Below, in pieces: positions 49,601-62,900 of a stretch of DNA of 64,000 bases. The position numbers and the translations under genes were made by a program. The stretch is from Thamnaconus septentrionalis (Eukaryota > Chordata > Actinopteri > Tetraodontiformes > Monacanthidae): contig CM020520.1 in the NCBI GenBank assembly GCA_009823395.1, positions 3,076,501-3,140,500 of the forward strand. The letters run 5' to 3'. Each line of letters starts with the position of its first letter. Within the stretch, counting starts at the first letter, position 1. The notes under the pieces were generated by a model that was not told where the DNA came from, did no database searches, and was given only the letters and a program-made list of their open reading frames with translations.

Positions 49601-51904
49601 ACGGCTGATGTTAGATCTTGCAGCTGATGTGGTCAATTCTACATATGGCTGCAGTGATGTTTGATCATCTTAAACTCTCTCGTCTTGTTGGCTCGTCTGT
49701 TCATCTTTACGCATGTTTTGGTTTGTTTTGGTTTGCAGTGCAATTATCGGTCGGTCGACAAAAGATTTCAAGACCTGCCTGCTCAGCTTTGTCAAATTCA
49801 TGCCGCTTGTAAGTGTCGTCGTCTTCCTGAACCTTGTCTGCAAAACTTATTTAAAGATCCCATACTATGAAAAATATACTTTATGGTGTTTTTTAATTTT
49901 CTGGATGTCTAGTGACTTTTTGCAAAATGAATTGAGTGTGGCTGCTGGATAAAAACTGAACATCTTAAAATGGGTCAAATACGGGATCTTTAAAGCTACA
50001 TTGAATTGCACACATGTTTGAATAGTTCATTGTAAATCTTTTGTTCTGTCGCCAAACATACCCAGCTTTAAAACCAGACCGGTCACCGTGTTGTTTGACT
50101 GACTCCTTCCAGATCGCCTTGGTGAACAACTTCTTGAAGTTGGGTCTGAACGAGCTGAAGCTCAGGTTCCGTGAGCGGCTCACCAAGAAGCTGTACGACG
50201 AATACCTGCAGTGAGTAGCGCAGCTGGCTGAGCCGGAGGCTCTGACCGGAGGCTCCCACTCGCCGACGAGCTCCCGGAGTTCCGTCTTCCTGGTTTCTTA
50301 ACACCACCCTCCCTGCTGCAGGGGCTTCACCTACTACAAGATGGGGAACCTGGATAACCGGATAGCCAACGTAGACCAGCTGCTGACGCAGGACGTGGAG
50401 AAGTTCTGCAACAGCGTGGTGGACCTTTACTCCAACCTCAGCAAGGTGCCGTCTCCTCACTGCTGCCCTGGTCACAGTCGTGTCGCAGGTGTCCCACCTG
50501 GTCTTGGTGCCGTCAGTGTTTTTGCAGCTCCAGTCGTAACTTTGCTCTCTGTGTCTTGCAGCCTCTGCTGGACATTGGATTGTACATCTTCAAGCTCACC
50601 AGTGCCATCGGTGCTCAGGTAGATGGTTCAACTGCGCATCCCCTCCGCACCTTCAGAACTTTGTGCCCTGCTGTCCTGACGGTGTGAAAGCTCCTGGATG
50701 GTGTGTGTGTGTGGCCTGCTTCACCACTTGTCGCTGTGTTTTCCTCGCTCCAGGGCCCGACCATCATGATGGCCTACCTGCTCATCTCCGGCCTCTTCCT
50801 GACCAGACTGAGGAGACCCATCGGCAAGATGACGGTGACGGAGCAGCGCTACGAGGGCGAGTACCGCTACGTCAACTCTCGCCTCATCACCAACAGGTGA
50901 GGCCACGGCTGCAGAACAGCGCCGCCCTGCTGGGCGTGCTGACAGAGTGGAGTGACACTAATGGAGAGCTTCTACCCCTCGATTTCATTCTTTATTTTTC
51001 CTTCTAGTGAGGAAATTGCGTTCTACAACGGCAACAGAAGAGAGAAACAGACCATCCACTCCACGTTCAAGAAGCTGGTGGGTCACAGTCGGACTCGCAC
51101 TGCAGTTGTGCACCTACAGTTGCGCACGAGTCTTCGTTAAAAGCGTGTTCTTGTCACACAGGTGGACCATTTGCACAACTTCATCTTCTTCCGCTTCTCC
51201 ATGGGGTTTGTGGACAGCATCATTGCCAAATGTGAGTAGCACTGATTGGACAGCTTGAGCGCTGGAGCTTCTGGATAATAAAAGATGCAGTGACGGTGTT
51301 GAGGAGAGCGCTGCTTCATCCCTGTGCACCGTCTTTGCTCCTGAGCAGACGTGGCCACTGTGGTGGGCTACCTGGTGGTCAGCAGGCCCTTCCTCAACCT
51401 GTCCTACCCCAGATACCTGCACAGCTCACACTCTGAGCTGCTGGAGGTCAGCCAAACACACACACACACACACACACACACTCTCACACTCACACAGCAA
51501 CCTGCAGAGCCTGATTGGTGAGGTGTGGGCTCCTTGTGCTGCAGGAGTACTACCAGAGCGGCAGGATGCTGCTGAGGATGTCTCAGGCCCTGGGCAGGAT
51601 CGTGCTGGCTGGCCGAGAGATGACCCGCCTCTCCGGGTGAGTGACACACAGCAGCGAGCCGAGCGGGAAGCTGCACCTCTGAAAAGGAATCGGGTTTCGA
51701 CCGCTTCGAGTAAAACCTGCGGCTTGCAGCTTCCGACTGGACTGGACGCACTTTGAATCGGGCCAATGCGCTGAATTGTGTTTTGGTTTTTTTGTCCCCC
51801 TGAAGGTTCACCGCTCGCATCACCGAACTGATGAAGGTCCTGAAGGAGCTCAACGCTGGGAAGTACGAACGCACCATGGTTTCTCAGCAGGACAACGGTG
51901 TGTC

Positions 51905-51945
<41 letters not shown>

Positions 51946-53704
51946 AGGTCAACTCACATTTCTTCCCCCACTTATTTTCATGCCTGTTGTCATCACCCTG
52001 AACCCAGACACCACAGAGGCGCTGATACCAGGAAGTGGCAGAGTTATAAACAGAGACAATGTCATCAAGTAAGCTCTCTCTCCTTCTAATGTGAATGTTG
52101 GCGTCTTCTCTGCGCCTAATTGATGATGATGACTTTGCACCGGTATCCAACAGGTTTGAACACACCCCCTTAGCCACGCCCAATGGAGACGTCCTGATCA
52201 GAGACCTCAGCTTCGAGGTAAAATGTTCACCTCCTTGTTGCCGTTCACAAGTTGTTTTTAGAGTATTTCTCAGTGTTTTATATGTGCACGTGTGATTAGA
52301 GAGTAACCTACAAGTATCCTATTATGTCCCATGGCTGTTTTGGTTCTGTGCAGGTGAAATCCGGCACCAACGTTCTCGTCTGTGGACCCAACGGCTGTGG
52401 GAAGAGCTCACTGTTCAGAGTCCTCGGGGAGGTGCGAGACACTTGCACAAAGTTTGTGGCAGCCAGGCGCTGGTCTGTAGCCAAGTGATGCTTGATTTCT
52501 TTTCTCTTCTTTCCCCCATGAAGCTGTGGCCTCTGTTTGGTGGAAGCCTGACCAAACCTGAGAGGGGAAAACTTTTCTACGTCCCACAGGTTAGAATCCC
52601 TCCAGCTCTCGCACTGAAACACTCGTGCACGTTCTGTTCTATTAACACGTCTGTTTTGTGTTTGCACAGAGACCCTACTTGACTCTGGGCTCTCTCAGGG
52701 ATCAAGTCATCTACCCCGACACTCATGATGAGCAGATGAGGAAGGGCATCTCCGACCAGGCGAGAACCTTTTTCTATTTCTATCAGATCTGTGACTCTTT
52801 ATGTTGCTACAGCTGTTCATGTTTTGCCGTCTCTGGCTGCAGGTGCTGAGGGAGTACCTGGACAAGGTCCAGCTGGGCCACATCCTGGAGAGGGAGGGCA
52901 GCTGGGACTCGGTCCAGGACTGGATGGACGTCCTCAGCGGGGGAGAGAAACAGAGGATGGCTGTGAGGACGAGACACTTGCGCTACAGCGCCCCCTGTTG
53001 ATTCATCAGAGCAGATGCAGCGATTGTGACTGTGTTGTTTGTGTGGTGTCGTGCAGATGGCCCGCCTCTTCTACCACAAGCCACAGTTTGCCATCCTGGA
53101 CGAGTGCACCAGCGCAGTGAGCGTAGATGTGGAGGATTACATCTACAGCCACTGCAGGACGGTACGGCTGCACTGCAGACTCATGCTTGGCTTCAAACTG
53201 ACTTGCAGAGGCCTCCTACTGGCTAGTTTGGCCACAACCACAACCACAGTGTCACAGTATCAATCACTAAAATAGTTAAAGTTAACAAGAACAGAGAAAA
53301 AGTCAGATAGATAAATGAGAATAAATGGAAATGGCGCACATCCTTCATCACACAAATACAAGTGAAGACTGCCACCCTGGGCGGTTGCCCACATGGTCTT
53401 GCTGACTTGGACCTCGTTTCACTCAAATGTCTTCTCTTCCTTGTGTTTCGCTGTTGCTTCCTGCAGGTGGGCATCACTCTGTTCACAGTGTCTCACAGAA
53501 AGTCTCTGTGGAAGCACCATGAGGTAAGAGAGCCACGACTTCTACTTCACAGAGTGTTTTTCAAAAATGCAACTTCTGTTGTTTTCTCTGCAGTTTGTAA
53601 CCTGTTGTTTTTGACCCGTCTCGCAGTACTACCTGCACATGGACGGGCGGGGGAGCTACGAGTTCAAGCCCATCACGGAGGAGACGGTGGAGTTTGGCTC
53701 CTAA
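46645..53704 (+). CDS. abcd3: ATP-binding cassette subfamily D member 3 (PMP70)
   Basis: Peroxisomal membrane half-transporter (acts as a dimer) importing long- and branched-chain acyl-CoAs and bile-acid intermediates. ATG 46645 begins [20 protein letters not shown], closely matching human PMP70 including the N-terminal peroxisome-targeting segment; the next exon is about 47778-47876 ([16 protein letters not shown]). Membrane domain exons: [19 protein letters not shown] (about 48223), [29 protein letters not shown] (about 50328), [33 protein letters not shown] (about 50787), and the EAA-like motif [19 protein letters not shown] (about 51005). The ATPase domain has Walker [13 protein letters not shown] (about 52386), signature [14 protein letters not shown] (split by an intron near 52964/53057) and Walker [15 protein letters not shown] (about 53091), then [18 protein letters not shown]. 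It ends VEFGS at TAA 53702-53704. Length is near the 659 residues usual for the family. All catalytic residues are intact. A segment linking exons 1 and 2 in mammals was not found. Confidence 0.96.
49851..49993. mobile_element. MITE-like element with 11-bp terminal inverted repeats and TTAA ends, abcd3 intron
   Basis: The left end TTAAAGATCCC (49851-49861) is the exact reverse complement of the right end GGGATCTTTAA (49983-49993). The 143-bp body starts ATACTATGAAAAATATACTTTATGG, which resembles abundant short non-autonomous elements in teleost genomes with AAAGGTCCCAT-type ends. The TTAA at both termini is compatible with a piggyBac-like target duplication. No transposase is encoded. Confidence 0.7.
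51907..51941. repeat. (GT)n microsatellite, abcd3 intron
   Basis: Dinucleotide run shortly after the exon ending VSQQDN. Confidence 0.9.
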
Positions 53705-53706
53705 GC

Positions 53707-54013
53707 GAGCTGACTGGTGACTGCAGCCCTAGTGAGCTGACTGGTGCACTAGTGAGCTGGCTGGTGACTGCAGCCCTAGTGAGCTGACTGGTGACTGCAG
53801 CACTAGTGAGCTGACTGGTGCACTAGTGAGCTGACTGGTGACTGCAGCACTAGTGAGCTGACTGGTGACTGCAGCACTAGTGAGCTGACTGGTGCACTAG
53901 TGTGCTGACTGGTGCACTAGTGAGCTGGCTGGTGACTGCAGCACTAGTGAGCTGGCTGGTGACTGCAGCACTAGTGAGCTGACTGGTGACTGCATGGTGA
54001 CTGCAGCACTAGT
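53707..54013. repeat. Minisatellite with interleaved 20- and 27-bp units
   Basis: About a dozen copies of GAGCTGACTGGTG followed either by CACTAGT (20-bp unit) or ACTGCAGCACTAGT (27-bp unit), with minor variants (GAGCTGGCTGG; CAGCCCTAGT). The array starts two bases after the abcd3 TAA, so it forms the first ~300 bases of the 3' UTR. Each unit holds an ACTAGT palindrome. Confidence 0.95.
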
Positions 54014-55553
54014 GCTCTGCCTGGCTCTGCTCCTTTAGTCCAGTGCACTCAAGGCAGAAAATGAACGTTTAACTAGAAAACAATTGTTTTAATCACACAT
54101 AGAAAACCTTTTTTCTTTGTATTATTTATTTCATGTCCAGTTAGTTACTAAGTCATTTTGATTCCGTGAGTTAATTTATACTGCGCGCACAGTCATTTTT
54201 CTGCCCCCTACTGTGATGTTACGGTAAGGCAAGGCGTCAGCGTCACTACATTAATCACGTCAGCGCATATGATGACTTGAGGCAATGAGATCACGTCCTG
54301 CAGTTAGTGGTGTGATGTACTAAATAGTGTTCTTGTGTTGTTAACAGCGTTAATACGGAGACAAGCAGTTCTCCTCTCTGCCTTATTAAAGCAACAGTTG
54401 ATCCTGAAATGACTAAACCCTCGATGATGATGATGATGAATGAACTAAAGATGAATACTGTGCCTGGCTGAGCTGTCACTGGTTTTGTTTTTTTATCAAT
54501 ATGGATTTTCTACAACACACTGTAGCCATCCAAACACACTCATACCAGTGGCTGATGTTTCTCCTGCCGTCCTTGGACTGGAGGAAGATTGAAGTGAGTC
54601 TCGCTGCGGCGGTGGGATCCACTCAAAGTGCGGCGTGACCTGCGATCACCGCAGGAGCAGTGGCCCGTGGTCACATGACCCGCATGGCGCTGCGCTGGGT
54701 GAGAGGGGCGCCGCTGCTGTGTTGAGTGGTGGTGGCTGACTGGAAACACACTGACTCTCACACGAGGAGGAGGAGGAGGAGGTGTTTTTATTGCCAGCAA
54801 TATGTTTTGCCAAGGCTGCTTTGTTGCCACTGGAAGCCACTGTCTCTGCACTGACACGCTTCCTTCACTGCAAGACTTCACATTCTTTTCTGCTCCTCTA
54901 CTTTGCCCACGTGTTTGCACATGGAAGGTTTCATATCTTTGGAAAACTTGTACTTTTGTTTCCCCTTTTCTTTATTTTCCCTACATTTCGTGGCAATGAA
55001 GTTTGAACAAGTCATCTGTATGGAGTCTGTGTCTGTGTGTGCGGCTTCGTACGCAAACACCAGAGAGGTCAGAGAGAGGAGTCAGCAGACAAAGTGCAAT
55101 AGAATCAAATGATGCTTCAGTCTCAGCTATTGCCCCTCCTGGAAACCAATTGGCTGGATTCTCTCCTGGACTGAAATAATTCCATGTTGAATAGATGTCT
55201 GTGGTGGTGGGTCTGAAATGTTGATGACTTAGTTGTGACCTCACTGAAACACAAGTTGTGACTTTCATGTGTTTGACGTGTCACGTCCTCTCGATTCCTT
55301 GGTAATTTCCCAGCAACTACGTTGTTTACCATAACTTTATTATTTTTATTTTTTTGTCAAAGGGGTAAAAAAGAAAAGTATGTGAGCTGGTACGATCATG
55401 GTTGTGGTCCGTCTGTCTGTGTGTGTCTGATCTGACTTGGCATTAATAAAACTAAGTACTTGCTAATGGTTAAAACAAGTCAGTCATGCTTGCTGTTTAT
55501 TATTCAAACTTTGTTTGCGTTCAGATTTTCTGTTTGTCCCTCTCAAACACACA

Positions 55554-55584
<31 letters not shown>

Positions 55585-56056
55585 CCCAAGGCTGCAGCCA
55601 GTTTTGTTTTTTTAAGTAAATTCAAATTTAATGATTTATATTGTCAAGCTCTTACACACAACATGAAATCAACCACAACACAACCCATTCAGAGTTATTC
55701 ACACATTGCCTTGATTCCCAGGTAAACGTGGTTGTGAACCAGACTCAGCAGGTCAGTGTCTCACTAGCTGAGTGCTTATTGGTGAAGCTCTGCTTTTGTC
55801 ATTCATGAAACCAATGGAAGGACCTGAATGTATTGGCCCCTGTTATAGATGTAACAGTTGTCACCATGAGAATCGTTGCAGAGAGAGCAGAATAAACAGG
55901 GCAAATTAGGCGTATTGTGTAGGTCTGCCAAATCTGATTGTAAGGTTGAGAAAAGTTCAAATCTGAAATTTTATGAATCCTTCAAAATGTTCACTGTGTC
56001 AAATCTTCCATAGAACCAAAACATAAAACAAACAAACTGGACCAAATCTTTCAAGG

Positions 56057-56058
<2 letters not shown>

Positions 56059-56107
<49 letters not shown>
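56059..56107. repeat. (CA)n microsatellite
   Basis: About 24 CA units in the abcd3-phex intergenic region. Confidence 0.9.
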
Positions 56108-56110
<3 letters not shown>

Positions 56111-56561
56111 TAGGGAATAAGACAAACACCAGCAGATTGTTTTTTTAAAAAAAAAGATCCTGGTTAAATATGTTGAAAAGCAAGCTCGTCTTCAAAAAGA
56201 TAACTAATTATATTACAATAATTTAATGTATAAATATGCATTAAATTCCATTTAAAAAAAAACTATAACTCTGTCAAGTCTCACTTTTACAGCCTATATA
56301 AATTTCAAAAATACACTTCCAAAGTCAGACAAAATTGCCAAATTTAAGGCAAAAATAATATTTGTACCTGAGAAAAACCTTCAAAGTCTTTCACATGAGT
56401 TAAATCCACCAGCCAATTAAACACTGTGTCTCTGACGCCAATGTGCTATTATTATTATTATTATTATTATTTCTGTGAGACGTTCTGAAAAATTTTCCCC
56501 AAAAAAAAAATAAAGCTAAACTATTCCAGTCCCCTGCCAGGTGGTGGCGCTGCTCCTGTGG

Positions 56562-59500
56562 TCACCAGACGCGGCAGGACTGAGCTCCTCGGTTCATCAC
56601 CGACGACTCGGGGCAGTTGAAGGCTCGACGAAACTCCTCGTAGTTGCTCATCGCTCCGATCACCCTGCGGAGGAGGAGAGCAACAGCAGCAGGTGAGACT
56701 GCAGTCAGGTCGTGTGTGTGTGTGTGTGTGTGTGTGTGTCTCACCTGTACTTGGGTGGACTGTGAGCTCCACTCTGCACTTGGTCCCTGGCTGCTTCTGG
56801 TCTGTATGCGTTACACCTCACCTACACAATGCAACAAAGTGTTGACTAGGATTGTGTTTTATTGCCGTGATTGTCATCATCCAGCCGACTTTCTATCAAG
56901 GACGCCTGTCAGCTGCCTCGGCAGGAAGCCAGAGTCCTTACGTGTGCGTAGCTGATGAAGAAGAGCTGGTTGTTGTTCAGTTCCACTCCTGGCAGCTGAG
57001 GCTCCTCCACGCCGCCCCGCTTGGTTTCCACCCACCGTCTGTACGCCTGCGCACACACACGCCAGCAGGAAACACAAATCAACCCTGACCTTGTTGGACC
57101 CACATCTGAAGGAGACTTAAAGGTTCAGTGTAAATAAATTACTTTGATTGTTCTGCGATGATACACTTTTATTAATGTGTTTATGGGCAGTATCTTAAGC
57201 TTTTAGCAATTTCAGAATCGTAATTCAAACCAAACATTCCCCACTGGACCTTGACAGATGGTTTAACCAGGGAAATGAAGAACTGGACCCAGGTCCTACC
57301 CTGAAAGCCTGTCTGATGCCTCCGTTGTCGGCGATGTTTTCTGCCAGCGTCCTCTTGCCGCGCACCTGCACCACAAACAGCCGGTGAAGCTGAAGCTGTG
57401 AATTTCCTCCACACACTTAACTGCCTCAACCGAGCAGCACCGGTCCCGGAGAGACCGTGACGCTGCACGCTGCTCACATTCAGTCCCGCCTCCTCCCAGT
57501 GGTAGTTGTTGTACTGCTCGATCATGCACTGGGTCTTCTCGGTGAAGGCCGTCACGGACGAGTTGCTCCACCACTGGTCCAGGTTGCCGTCCTTGTCGTA
57601 CTTGCGACCTGGTGGTGACACACAAGAGGGCGCCCTTCTGGTTTTCTCCACCTTTTTTTTGCTTTCACCAGTCGCAACTACAACTGTACAGCGGTGTGTT
57701 TACCGTTGCTGTCAAAGCCGTGCGTCAGCTCGTGTCCCACTATCACTCCGATGGCACCGTAGCTTAATGATCTGCATGTTGGGGGGAAAAAAGAGCAAGA
57801 GTGTCGGTGACCTGTGTGGCTTTGGTGAAGAAGCAGAACCAAGCAGACGGTGCCTCACCTCGGGTAGTCCTGCCCCCAGAAAAAAGGCTTCTGCAGTTCT
57901 CCGGCAGGGAATCCTGAGGGAGAAAACCAAGCGGACTGTGTTGTCAACAGGAAGATACCACTGAGATGATACTTCATCAAGTCATCCACCACCGTCTTAC
58001 TGATCTGGTTGGTGGAGGAGCTGTAGAAGGCGTTGACGGTGGTGGGGTTGGTGAACCATCTGCAAGAGAAAAATATCAAACGCCGTGCATGGACGTCAGC
58101 GCCTGTTAACAACCCTGATGGAGGCATGTGCAGGCCTGGGGGGTTTGCTCTCACTCTGTGCGAGGGACGGTCTTTCGCAGCCAGCGGATGTCTGACTGGG
58201 AGATGACCTTCAGCGTCTGCATCACGTTGCCGTAGTAGTCCTTCTCACTGAACGACAGCTAAACCGTGCAAAGAAATGAGTGCATTTCTGTTTTTGTTTG
58301 TTTTTTTCCGCCTGCTGATTAGGACACCGACGGCAACCTGACTGTGACTAGCGTGCTGCCAGAGTCGACGCATCTACTGCACCTGCTTCAGCTCCTCGTT
58401 GAGGTAGGTGTCATTCAGAATGAACTCAGGGTAGCCCACCTTCGCCAGGACCGCATGAGCCTAAAGCAATACAAGTAAAAAAAAAATGTCACTGAACATA
58501 AATTCTATCATGTCAATGAGCAATTTAATTGAGCAAAAATATTCAACATCTGCCTTCGGGTGTTGTGGAAGTGCTTCCTCCAGCTTTGGCTTGCATTATC
58601 CACAAGGTAAAGACAAGGGCTAAAGATGAGCCCTGAGGTTTGCTGTCGGCTCTTCTTACTTTGTCTACGGCTCTGTTCTTTGTCGGTGGGTCCATCCAGT
58701 CATTTTCCTTCTCCAGCATGTCGATGAAAGCCCAGCGGACGCCCTCGATCAGCTCCTCCATCTGGCACATTGGCGACAAGGCAAGTAGACAGAAAACAAA
58801 CTGACCACTCAGGGACACAAAAGAAAGCCAAAGCAAAAGATGGATGAGTGCAGGTGATGCAGCAGCAACACACCATGTGCTTCTTGTCCTCCTGGAAGTG
58901 TGCGTTGACAAAGAGGCGGCCGGTGGCGTAGTAGAGGGAATTCTCCACGTAGTTGACGCACTTGTCCCAGCGGGGCGTCAGAGAGGTGGCTCCAGTGGTC
59001 ACCTGTGGGAGGGAGAAGGTAGGATGACATCACCGTGTTCATACACACGACTAGACGTCGCTCTCCTTCAAACTGTCACATCTGACTGATGATGATTTTT
59101 TTTCAAAGTCACCCGCGCAAAGTCCAGGTATCTGTAGAGGAAGCGTCGGCTCAGAGAGGTGATCCTGGAGAACACCGACCTCCACTGCACGTAGTTGGCA
59201 ACGGTCCTGGAGACAGAGCGGCCGCATCGTTACGCTGTGCTGTTGTGTGCATGTTGTGCATGTAGCGTCCTCTGGTGGCCGTTGCGCACCTGGCGTCTGT
59301 GCCGTCGATGAGCTTGAAGAGTTCCTTGAAGTAGGCCGGAGCTCGGACGATGACGTGCTCGGAGGAGGAGACGGACCTCGCCGGCTCGTCCTTGGACTCC
59401 ACCACACGCTTGATGAAAGCCAGCCAGTCGAACTGAGTGCACACACAAAAGGTCATCATAAAAGGAGGTACACAATACAAAAAAAATTGCTGTTTCACCT

Positions 59501-59895
59501 TTTTGCATTACGTGTTTGGCAAAATTAACCCACTTTTGCCTCAAATGGGACATTCAAACAAGCCGTTTTTCATTCGAAATCCTTTTTTTTTTTTTTTTTA
59601 AAGTGTGCAGTGTTTTGAATTGATGCACAAACGGATGTTGGTCAGTTTGCTGACTCTGTCTTGTCATTCTGTCAGAATTCACTGTCATCAACACAGTAAA
59701 AAGTATCATTTATACTACTTTTGTGGGGGAGGGAATAATGTTGTTCAGTCAAACAGTTTTTTAAAACAATAATCTCACTGAATTTACTGCTTTTCACTCA
59801 AAGACAGTGACCTGTGATCAAATGTACAGCAATGTACAATTTGTGTGGTTTGCTTATGTAAATTGCAGCAGGTTGGAAGTCAGAGTTCCTCTCAG

Positions 59896-59937
<42 letters not shown>

Positions 59938-62900
59938 CAGAGGTGTCTGGCGGCTGACCTCTAGACATGCTGCTGCTGCCTTTTTCTCCCCCACATGGGA
60001 AAAGTGAAGGAGGGAATTACAGTGATCACCTCAAAAGTCGTGATTTGAGGCGGACTGAGCGCTGCAGTCTGCACAGCTCAGCGTGGAAAGAAAAGCTGTT
60101 TTCGCCACTGACTCGGTGTCTGTGGTTTGACTGGAGGGGAAGCTGGAGCTCATCAGGGCACCGATTAGCTGGAAACAAACCTGTACAGTGACAGACGTAC
60201 CTGCGGTATGAGGCGCTGCAGGCGGGAGATGGAGTATTTGTTGTACATGTTCTCGCTGGTGCGGTTTTCATAGGGGATCAAGATCTGCAAACACAGTGGC
60301 ACCAGTCACAGCGACGCACTGAGTGGCAGCAGTTTCAGCGTCTACTGGTGACGCGACAACAACACTCGTACCTGAGCCAGTTTGGTCTCAAAGGCCAGAG
60401 CCTTCTCCATGTCGGCCTGGGCGGTTCTCTCCTGGGCGCCAAGCATGGTGGCCACGTCCACCATCAAACTCAGCAGAGCCGTGCGGTACTGCAGAACAAA
60501 AATAGCATTTTTCACACATGAGGGATTTCCATCTGTATTCTTCTCATGATGTTCAAAGGAAGTGTGAGGCTGGAACTCACTGCCTGGGCAGAAGAAGTGT
60601 TGGTGATGTAGTCTTCTCTGGAGGACAAAGACAAAGAGGCCTGATCCAGCTGTGGAGACACAGTTTGCACCAGTTAGACCACAGCAGATGAAAAAAAAAA
60701 TCTGGATCTCTCAATGGGACTCATTGTGTCTTCACTTGATAAAATGAGTCACATGAGCCCCAAATGTGAAGGTATGAAGACAACTTCTAAAATATTTGTG
60801 TCTGTTATGGATTTATACAACTGTCTAAATCTGGATCCTGACTGGAGTATCTGCTGAGCCACTTCATTTGCAACTATCTTGCAATAAATAAACCCAAAAA
60901 AGGCATCTTCAAACGCTGCGAACCTCACCTTGATGATGTAGTGGGAGGAGTTTTTGTCGTCGGGAGAGACGTACAGGCGGATGAGGACACTCTTGCCGTG
61001 CTGGTTCCTCATCTCCGCCAGCGTCCTGAGGAGGCTCCACTGCTCCGCCGACCACTGGTGCTCCCTGCCCGGCACGTCGCCCAGAACTGGCCATCGAAAC
61101 TCGGCCTGTCTCAGCGTCTTCAGCATCGGCTTGGAGTCCACCTTCTCCAGGATGGCTGCCAAAGTTCAGGAGTTTTTTTGCTTGCTTTTTTTTTTTTTTT
61201 TACACCCTTTTGATGTTGTTAAAAGGTCAAAAGTGTTGGACTCACTCTCGTTCATGCAGGACAGGTAGAGCATCTTTGCTTTCCTTACTGCCTCCAGTTC
61301 GTCAGGAAGCATTGGCGCTTCTAGTAATTCTGAAAAAAAAAAAAATAAATAAATCACACATTATATTCATGCACCTTCACCCCAACCGTGAGTTTAGAAG
61401 AACCAAGCCTCGTATTGTTTGTGATGAAACCTTTCAGCCGGATGTCCACGTGCTGCCGCAGCCAGGGGTAGATGCCGTAAGAGGAGGAGTCCTCTGGGAT
61501 TGGGTTCTCCTTCAACCAGCCGCCGCAGGAGAAGCTGTAGAAGTCCTCGCAGGGGCTGACGGACTGGTCCATTTTACTCACTATCGACCCGGCTGCAGAC
61601 CAGTGAGTCGTCATGCAATTAATTAATTTAATTAATTAATTAATTAATTAATTAAAAAAGATTTGCTTGTAAAATCCTCACCTGCTTCAATGCATTGTGG
61701 GCTCAAGCAAAATTCCTCCTGACTGGACTTTTGAGATACTGGCAGTGAAAACAGGGAGAGCGACGCACACACATCTCATTTGTTGGGTTCAAACAGCATG
61801 GCAAACTTTTCTTTGGTATTCTACGTGTGATGTCGATTTCTTGGGAACCTATTTCTGCAACACAAACACTATTTGAATGCGTAATTATGTTTGTGCGCTC
61901 ACATCTATTTTTATGACCAGGTTTCTGCCCTCAGTGTATGACCGTGCGTATGGACGGGCTGATTGCAGGTTTCTGAGTCGAGTGGTGAACAGAGACGGGC
62001 ACCATGTCAACACGGGCCATTGACTGAGGCTGGCAGCAGCGCCGATTACTATGGAACATTAAACAGCCAGCAAGCAACTTTCCACGGCCGCTGTCCAAAT
62101 GACGTCGCGTCACTGGATCCAAGAGATGAGCGGTGACGTCGGACTGAGCAGCGTGGAGCACAGAAAGCTCACCAAGACTTTTTCAAAAAAAAAAATCCCA
62201 CAGCGTTTTTTTTTTAAGCTGGTGTCGAAACAATGAGTGAACCGGCACCAGAACTCTGGATTTTGTTTTTATGCCTCCGAACTTACAATTTGAGCGTTGC
62301 TCAATGCTGTGACATCACCGCATACATACATACACACTACATAATTTTCCCCCCAGACAGCTTAACTTGGATCAAAGCCTGGCTCCCTCGAAAAATACGG
62401 TTCACATGCCCCGCCAAAAACTAGACTTTGCATCGTAATTACATCATGCCTTTTCCAAAACGGGCAATCAGAACGCCGCAGATGACGGATGTGAGCGACC
62501 GCTTGTTTACACTGGTCCCAGTGTGACCACAGGTTTACTCCATTGACTGTACGCCCTCGAGGGGAGAATGAGGAGCCGCCTGTCTAAGGTCTGGGCAATA
62601 ATCGCCCTCTGTGATGCTGGTTACAGGGTGCACACAGAGTGCGAGGACGGATTTAGCAGCCAAAATCCCCCTTTTGTGAATGAATAAGTGGAGCGTCGCA
62701 CAGCTGCACTGCAGCGGGCGGCCTCAGGGGCTGCTGACTGCTCCTGTTGTCTGCTCCTTGTCGGTCGGGGCTGACCTCTCTCGCTGCAGAGCCTCGCTGC
62801 TCCTGCTTTATGTTGCGTTTTGTTTTTGTTGCATGGAATGGCTGGCGATGAAATGAGCATCCACTAGAGTGTGAGTGGGGCACTGTTTGCATAACTGGCC

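Larger units (their letters stand above)
53705..56561. other. abcd3 3' UTR and intergenic region before phex (convergent)
   Basis: It begins with the minisatellite at 53707-54013, then AT-rich DNA with possible polyadenylation signals (ATTAAA 54385-54390; AATAAA near 55444). (CA)n runs lie at about 55548-55583 and 56059-56107 and a (TTA)n run near 56450-56470. I searched both strands for exons and saw none with a recognisable domain or consistent splice sites. Confidence 0.55.

Noticed and set aside
53707..54013. CRISPR-like array
   Set aside because: Units abut without unique spacers and the host is a vertebrate. It is a minisatellite.
57506..57964. 152-residue plus-strand ORF antisense to phex
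   Set aside because: It is the complement of phex exons and introns, has no domain similarity and no splice logic.
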